24,363 nucleotides of DNA from a virus. The stretch spans positions 1 through 24,363 of IMG/VR virus record IMGVR_UViG_3300031624_000012, one strand, 5' to 3'. Below are positions 21,669 to 24,363 of this stretch, piece by piece. How positions within the stretch are numbered: position 1 is the first letter of the stretch; the number at the start of each line of letters is the position of its first letter. The notes under the pieces were generated by a model. It worked only from the letters and a program-made list of their open reading frames with translations, was not told the origin of the DNA and searched no databases. A program made the position numbers and the translations under genes.

Positions 21669-21696
21669 GGGGACAAAAAGGAGTTTTTATGTCCCC
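21669..21696 (+). promoter_or_regulatory. hairpin with ribosome site in its loop
   Basis: GGGGAC-AAAAA (21669-21679) pairs with TTTTT...GTCCCC (21684-21696). The four-base loop is the Shine-Dalgarno GGAG (21680-21683), and the AT of the ATG start is bulged. It would limit initiation of the gene at 21689. Confidence 0.65.
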
Positions 21697-21901
21697 TTCA
21701 AGTAGACAGAATATTTATTACCCTGTAGAGGCCCGGTTTCCAAGGGCGCAGCAAATCAAAGACAACAAATCTCTCACTACTAGAATAGACAGATTCATGG
21801 AAGCCGATGAGCGCCGATGGCGGCTACTGTGGGAAATGATCTGTGAATGGGAAGGTTGGAGAGATCACGTAGAGCAGTGGATGGCTAGAGGAATTGAGTA
21901 G
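21689..21901 (+). CDS. small Trp-rich helical protein
   Basis: A 70-residue protein: NKSLTTRIDRFMEADERRWR (26-45) followed by a helix with six further aromatic or Trp positions (LLWEMICEWEGWRDHVEQW). The same frame is open back to 21416, but that part has non-coding composition. AAAGGAG 5 nt before ATG 21689 fixes the start. It resembles the product of 20191-20400 around DRFM. Such short helical proteins may be regulators or inhibitors; the function is unknown. Confidence 0.6.
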   Translation: MSPSSRQNIYYPVEARFPRAQQIKDNKSLTTRIDRFMEADERRWRLLWEMICEWEGWRDHVEQWMARGIE

Positions 21902-21910
21902 AAAGAAATG
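21887..21910 (+). repeat. 24-nt initiation cassette, copy 1
   Basis: Begins AGAGGAATTGAGTAG and ends in the ATG of the gene at 21908. Here it also encodes the last residues (RGIE) and stop of the preceding gene. Confidence 0.7.
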
Positions 21911-22327
21911 AGCAAGAAGCAAGTTTTCCGAAGTTGGGAAGTTATAAAACGAAAGGCTGGCAATCCTCCTGTCCAATTGGTTACAGAAACCGAATATAAA
22001 CAGAAATGTCATTTTGGATTAGGGGGATATATTGGAAGAGCAAATCCGAAAAATGGTTTGATTTGCGTTCGTTATAATCGCCCACTTGAAGATATTAAAG
22101 AAACCTTATGGCATGAGCTCTTGCACTGTCTTTTCCCTTCTAAACCACATTGGTGGATTGAATGTGCAGCTAGACGGTTATCCGGGCATGAATCATATTA
22201 TGGATGGCCCGGACGCTATTCACGGCGATACGCTCATACACCAGAAGATTTGCCGGGAAAATCAGAACTTTTACAAAAAGTAAAAAAGGCATCAAGAAGA
22301 CTAGAGGAATTGAGTAGGAGGAAATGA
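21908..22327 (+). CDS. HExxH metallopeptidase-like protein
   Basis: A 139-residue protein with the zinc motif HELLH (69-73) inside ETLWHELLHCLFPSKPHWWI, and E85 twelve residues later as a candidate third ligand, as in gluzincin-type enzymes (for example the SprT or ImmA groups). The rest is short and basic (RYSRRYAHTPEDLP). It may cleave a repressor or host protein, as ImmA-type enzymes do, or be a structural zinc protein. Which family it belongs to is not clear. It starts within cassette copy 1 and ends within copy 2. Confidence 0.62.
   Translation: MSKKQVFRSWEVIKRKAGNPPVQLVTETEYKQKCHFGLGGYIGRANPKNGLICVRYNRPLEDIKETLWHELLHCLFPSKPHWWIECAARRLSGHESYYGWPGRYSRRYAHTPEDLPGKSELLQKVKKASRRLEELSRRK
22303..22326 (+). 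repeat. 24-nt initiation cassette, copy 2
   Basis: Begins AGAGGAATTGAGTAG and ends in the ATG at 22324. It differs from copy 1 at two positions (GGAGG rather than GAAAG). Here it is read in another frame as the end of the HExxH gene. Confidence 0.75.
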
Positions 22328-22524
22328 TGGAACTGAGAAATGAATTTTGTGAATTAGTCGATAGAGTTTGGGAACTAATTGGTAAATTAGGCGATGCTGA
22401 TGATAGCAAGGTTGTTTATCTTGATGTCTCTGAACATCTAATTACTGCAGCTCGTGAGATTCAAAATGCAATCATAGCTTTCAGAGATATAGAAATATTA
22501 GCACTAAAGGCGGATATCAATTGA
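22324..22524 (+). CDS. small acidic helical protein
   Basis: A 66-residue acidic helical protein (ELRNEFCELVDRVWELIGKL, 3-22) of no recognised family. It starts at ATGATG 22324, overlapping the previous stop by 4 nt, with a strong GGAGG in the repeated cassette. The end AAREIQNAIIAFRDIEI resembles the beginning of the next gene (TREIQDAVRDILAG), perhaps by duplication. Confidence 0.55.
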   Translation: MMELRNEFCELVDRVWELIGKLGDADDSKVVYLDVSEHLITAAREIQNAIIAFRDIEILALKADIN

Positions 22525-22547
22525 GAGGAATTGAATAGAAGGAAATG
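22524..22547 (+). repeat. 24-nt initiation cassette, copy 3
   Basis: Begins AGAGGAATTGAATAG and ends in the ATG at 22545. Unlike the other two copies it lies almost wholly after the preceding stop, so it is not protein-coding there. Confidence 0.7.
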
Positions 22548-22718
22548 ATAACCATAACACGCGAGATACAAGATGCAGTCCGAGATATTTTAGCTGGGGA
22601 ATACGAACATCGTCACACGGTGGGTAATCGCACTTTGGAAATGGCTTTTATTCGAGCGTTGAATTCATCACCAGTGCGGGAAGCAATTAGCACGGCACTG
22701 GATATTTATTTGGAATAG
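22545..22718 (+). CDS. small hypothetical protein
   Basis: A 57-residue helical protein (TREIQDAVRDILAGEYEHRH, 5-24, then TLEMAFIRALNSSPVREAI). It is in a gene string with small accessory genes on both sides, and its start is in cassette copy 3 (GAAGGAAATG). No family recognised. The following 40 nt to the next gene contain only its ribosome site. Confidence 0.55.
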   Translation: MITITREIQDAVRDILAGEYEHRHTVGNRTLEMAFIRALNSSPVREAISTALDIYLE

Positions 22719-22758
22719 AATACAACCCCAACTATGGGGCAAGAGAAAGAGGATGGGC

Positions 22759-23091
22759 ATGCATACGCCAGGACCGTGGAAATGGAAAGAAGTATCTACA
22801 TCGATAGGACGTGCTTTTAAAATTAATACACCGGAACACTTGGACGATGAGCATGGACTCATCGCATGTATTTATGACGATAATACTAGCTTGAATACAA
22901 GATCACATGATGAGCATGCGGCGAATGCCAAACTTATTGCTGCCGCACCGGATCTCAAATCTGAACTAATCGCTTATCACGATAGGGAATGGATGGATTC
23001 TCATGAAGGTCTTCCGGCACATAAAGCTGGAGAATTTCCCGAAGAATGCGGAGGCTGTGCCGCCATCGCCAGGGCGGGGGGCCGCGCATGA
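22759..23091 (+). CDS. phage HTPGPW-family hypothetical protein
   Basis: A 110-residue protein with the start MHTPGPWKWKEV and the later HAANAKLIAAAPDLKSELIA (52-71). These two motifs mark a small protein family that is common in phage and prophage accessory regions but of unknown function. AGAGG 6 nt before the ATG at 22759 sets the start; an ATG at 22753 is too close. The C-terminus has ECGGC, a possible metal knuckle. Stop shared with the next start (ATGA). Confidence 0.72.
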   Translation: MHTPGPWKWKEVSTSIGRAFKINTPEHLDDEHGLIACIYDDNTSLNTRSHDEHAANAKLIAAAPDLKSELIAYHDREWMDSHEGLPAHKAGEFPEECGGCAAIARAGGRA

Positions 23092-23291
23092 CACAGAACC
23101 AGCAATCCCTCATAGCCACCGCTTGTAAGCAGTACGGCGATTATCCGTGCGGGTGTTGCTGGAAGAGGAAGGCGGACGGCAGTTATATGCACTATGTGCA
23201 CCCAGATTGTCCATTCGATCAAAACAAGTCGGGATGCCGGGGTTATAGATATGTACCCTGGGACTACGATGAAAAAAGGCAAGGCGAATGA
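23088..23291 (+). CDS. Cys-rich small protein, paralogue A
   Basis: A 67-residue protein. The first 18 residues (MTQNQQSLIATACKQYGD) are nearly the same as in the next gene. It contains several Cys and His (CGCCWKRK, HPDCPF, GCRG), which could bind zinc. It overlaps both neighbours by ATGA. Function is unknown; the pair came from a tandem duplication. Confidence 0.6.
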   Translation: MTQNQQSLIATACKQYGDYPCGCCWKRKADGSYMHYVHPDCPFDQNKSGCRGYRYVPWDYDEKRQGE

Positions 23292-23527
23292 CACAAGGCC
23301 AGCAATCTCTCATAGCTACTGCCCGTCAGCAGTATGGCGATATCCACCCCTGCTCCGGTAAGCGCAGTCTGCTGGAGTGCTTCACCCGCGAGCCGGAATA
23401 CGGTTGGATGCTTTGGTTCAATGATACTAAGGGGAATACCCATATCATATTGGAGAAACCGGGCCGGGTACGAGATTCCCGTCCTCCTTGCTTGTGCCCG
23501 CGCCCGCATTATGAGGCGAGAAGATGA
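23288..23527 (+). CDS. small protein, paralogue B
   Basis: A 79-residue protein that starts MTQGQQSLIATARQQYGD, matching paralogue A, then diverges (GKRSLLECFTREPEYGWMLW). A few Cys near the end (PPCLCPRP) remain. The shared start and direct overlap show a duplication of the 5' part followed by divergence or replacement of the 3' part. Stop and next start share ATGA. Confidence 0.6.
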   Translation: MTQGQQSLIATARQQYGDIHPCSGKRSLLECFTREPEYGWMLWFNDTKGNTHIILEKPGRVRDSRPPCLCPRPHYEARR

Positions 23528-23661
23528 AAAAGAAATATGAGAATGCGACAGTACAATGTCCTATTTGCGGATATGAGCATGATGTTCTTGATATCAAAAC
23601 AGCGAACAAATTATATCGAGAATGGAAAAAGCGAATTAAAGAAAAAGCGAAGAAATCATGA
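23524..23661 (+). CDS. tiny zinc-ribbon-like protein
   Basis: A 45-residue protein: CPICGYEHD (12-20) is a single zinc-knuckle half, followed by a basic helix (YREWKKRIKEKAKKS). Start and stop both overlap their neighbours as ATGA. With one CxxC it might bind zinc as a dimer. No family recognised. Confidence 0.55.
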   Translation: MKKKYENATVQCPICGYEHDVLDIKTANKLYREWKKRIKEKAKKS

Positions 23662-23714
23662 CACGCAAGAAACACACCTATAGAGCTACCGATGAGGATT
23701 GCTGTGATTCGTAA
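23658..23714 (+). CDS. very short ORF, possibly a leader
   Basis: Eighteen codons (start MTRKKHTYRATDED) opened by an ATGA overlap and ending inside the start of the GIY-YIG gene in another frame. It may be a coupling leader peptide or the rest of a frameshifted longer start. Confidence 0.3.
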   Translation: MTRKKHTYRATDEDCCDS

Positions 23715-24330
23715 AAAACGAGTCTATTTTACAGTCAACGAAGAAGAATGGATTCAGCTTAAATTAAGGGCCGAGAGACAATACAGGAGTCTTTCCAATT
23801 ACATACTTCGTGCTGTTTCAAGCGAGGTGAGGAAACATGCTCCGTCTGTCCGAAAAATCAATAAAGCAATGAAATTATTATTTGAAAATAAGTCGGAGAA
23901 TTCATTGATTGAACTTATGAAAATAGAAAGAACAGATGGTGGATATGTTTATTTCATACAAGAAGCCGGAACAGAATTCGTTAAGATAGGATACTCCAAA
24001 GATCCATATCAAAGAATCAAAGGAATGACAGTAGACAATCCCCATGATCTTGAACTATTAGCTATTATTCCTGGCAGTAGGAAGCTTGAGAAAAGATTAC
24101 ATGATCTTCTTCTTTTCTCTCTTTATGGAGGAGAATGGTTTCTGCTTACAAACAAAGTTACTGAAATAATAGCGGCAGCAAAAGCAATCGGAAATTCTAT
24201 TTTTTACGTGCAAAATGGGGAAAAGGTAAAACTATTCAAAAAAGTAATAACGCACGTGGGAAAAAAATCTAATGGACGTTCTGAGGCAATTTTGGAACAG
24301 GTCAACGAGTATAGGAACAAATTTGAATAA
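23692..24330 (+). CDS. RHH-GIY-YIG fusion protein (T5orf172/MUG113-like)
   Basis: A 212-residue protein. Residues 9-48 (KRVYFTVNEEEWIQLKLRAE, then SLSNYILRAV) have the strand-helix-helix order of a ribbon-helix-helix DNA-binding domain. Residues 84-160 form a GIY-YIG-type nuclease module: GYVYFI (84-89), KIGYSKDP (98-105), R108, E133 and H137 (LEKRLH) and GEWF (147-150). The protein probably binds a DNA site and nicks or cuts it. A GTG at 23704 with GAGG 6 nt before it is an equally good or better start than the ATG at 23692. The last 50 residues are basic. Confidence 0.8.
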   Translation: MRIAVIRKKRVYFTVNEEEWIQLKLRAERQYRSLSNYILRAVSSEVRKHAPSVRKINKAMKLLFENKSENSLIELMKIERTDGGYVYFIQEAGTEFVKIGYSKDPYQRIKGMTVDNPHDLELLAIIPGSRKLEKRLHDLLLFSLYGGEWFLLTNKVTEIIAAAKAIGNSIFYVQNGEKVKLFKKVITHVGKKSNGRSEAILEQVNEYRNKFE

Positions 24331-24334
24331 TCCG

Positions 24335-24363
24335 ATGAAAAACACGCATAAAATCAAGCGTTT
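24335..24363 (+). CDS. partial ORF at window end
   Basis: Starts MKNTHKIKR and runs off the window. There is no clear ribosome site, so it is a weak call. Confidence 0.25.

Noticed and set aside
21416-21688. N-terminal extension of the gene at 21689 from an ATG next to the promoter
   Set aside because: The ATG would be at the transcription start with no ribosome site, and the encoded residues look random, while 21689 has a good ribosome site. The DNA is better explained as a structured leader.
1-24363. CRISPR array, insertion sequence, integrase or attachment site
   Set aside because: I found no spaced direct repeats of CRISPR size, no transposase or recombinase and no paired att-like repeats in the window.

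Overview
The window is 24.4 kb of a tailed bacteriophage (siphovirus morphology, HK97-type capsid) or prophage. It carries the packaging, head, tail and lysis genes in the usual order on the + strand, then a small island of - strand genes, then a run of small + strand genes. There is no integrase, repressor, polymerase or host housekeeping gene, so free phage versus prophage cannot be decided. The host is not certain. Shine-Dalgarno sites are strong (GGAGG) and promoters are of sigma-70 type. A DUF261-like protein (a family known from spirochaete plasmids and prophages), a spanin-like overlapping gene pair and a secreted beta-rich protein together point to a double-membraned host, possibly a spirochaete. 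That is inference.

Layout. 20-671: extended -10 promoter, a small leader gene and the P27-family terminase small subunit. 646-4420: large terminase and a portal fused to a MuF-like C-terminus. 4417-4587: a small protein whose spacing of conserved positions matches HPr but which lacks both phosphorylation sites. 4624-6920: strong terminator hairpin, HK97 prohead protease, major capsid protein. 6933-8785: three probable head-surface or structural proteins and one small basic/acidic protein. 8724-10409: connector, adaptor, gp10-like and DUF3168-like neck genes. 10422-13917: tail tube, tail assembly chaperone pair joined by a -1 frameshift (A AAA AAG plus a downstream stem), tape measure. 13914-18490: distal tail, tail-tip and fibre-like genes. 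18477-19630: DUF261-like cysteine-peptidase candidate, holin-like protein, and two long ORFs in overlapping frames that both look like membrane-anchored coiled coils.

19627-21266, mainly - strand: a secreted beta-rich protein with its own promoter and a leader that can form either a terminator or a 13-bp alternative stem; a small helical + strand gene; and two further - strand genes separated by a tRNA-T-arm-like element. 21382-24363, + strand: a near-consensus promoter with a perfect palindrome in its spacer, about 280 nt of structured untranslated sequence, then a string of small, tightly coupled genes. These include an HExxH metalloprotein, a tandem pair of paralogues and an RHH-GIY-YIG fusion. 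Three consecutive gene starts there share a nearly identical 24-nt initiation cassette.

The head and tail genes form one almost gapless late operon with frequent ATGA or GTGA overlaps. Base composition is patchy (AT-rich 5' part of the portal gene, GC-rich capsid gene, AT-rich ends of the tail-tip gene), as expected of a mosaic phage genome.
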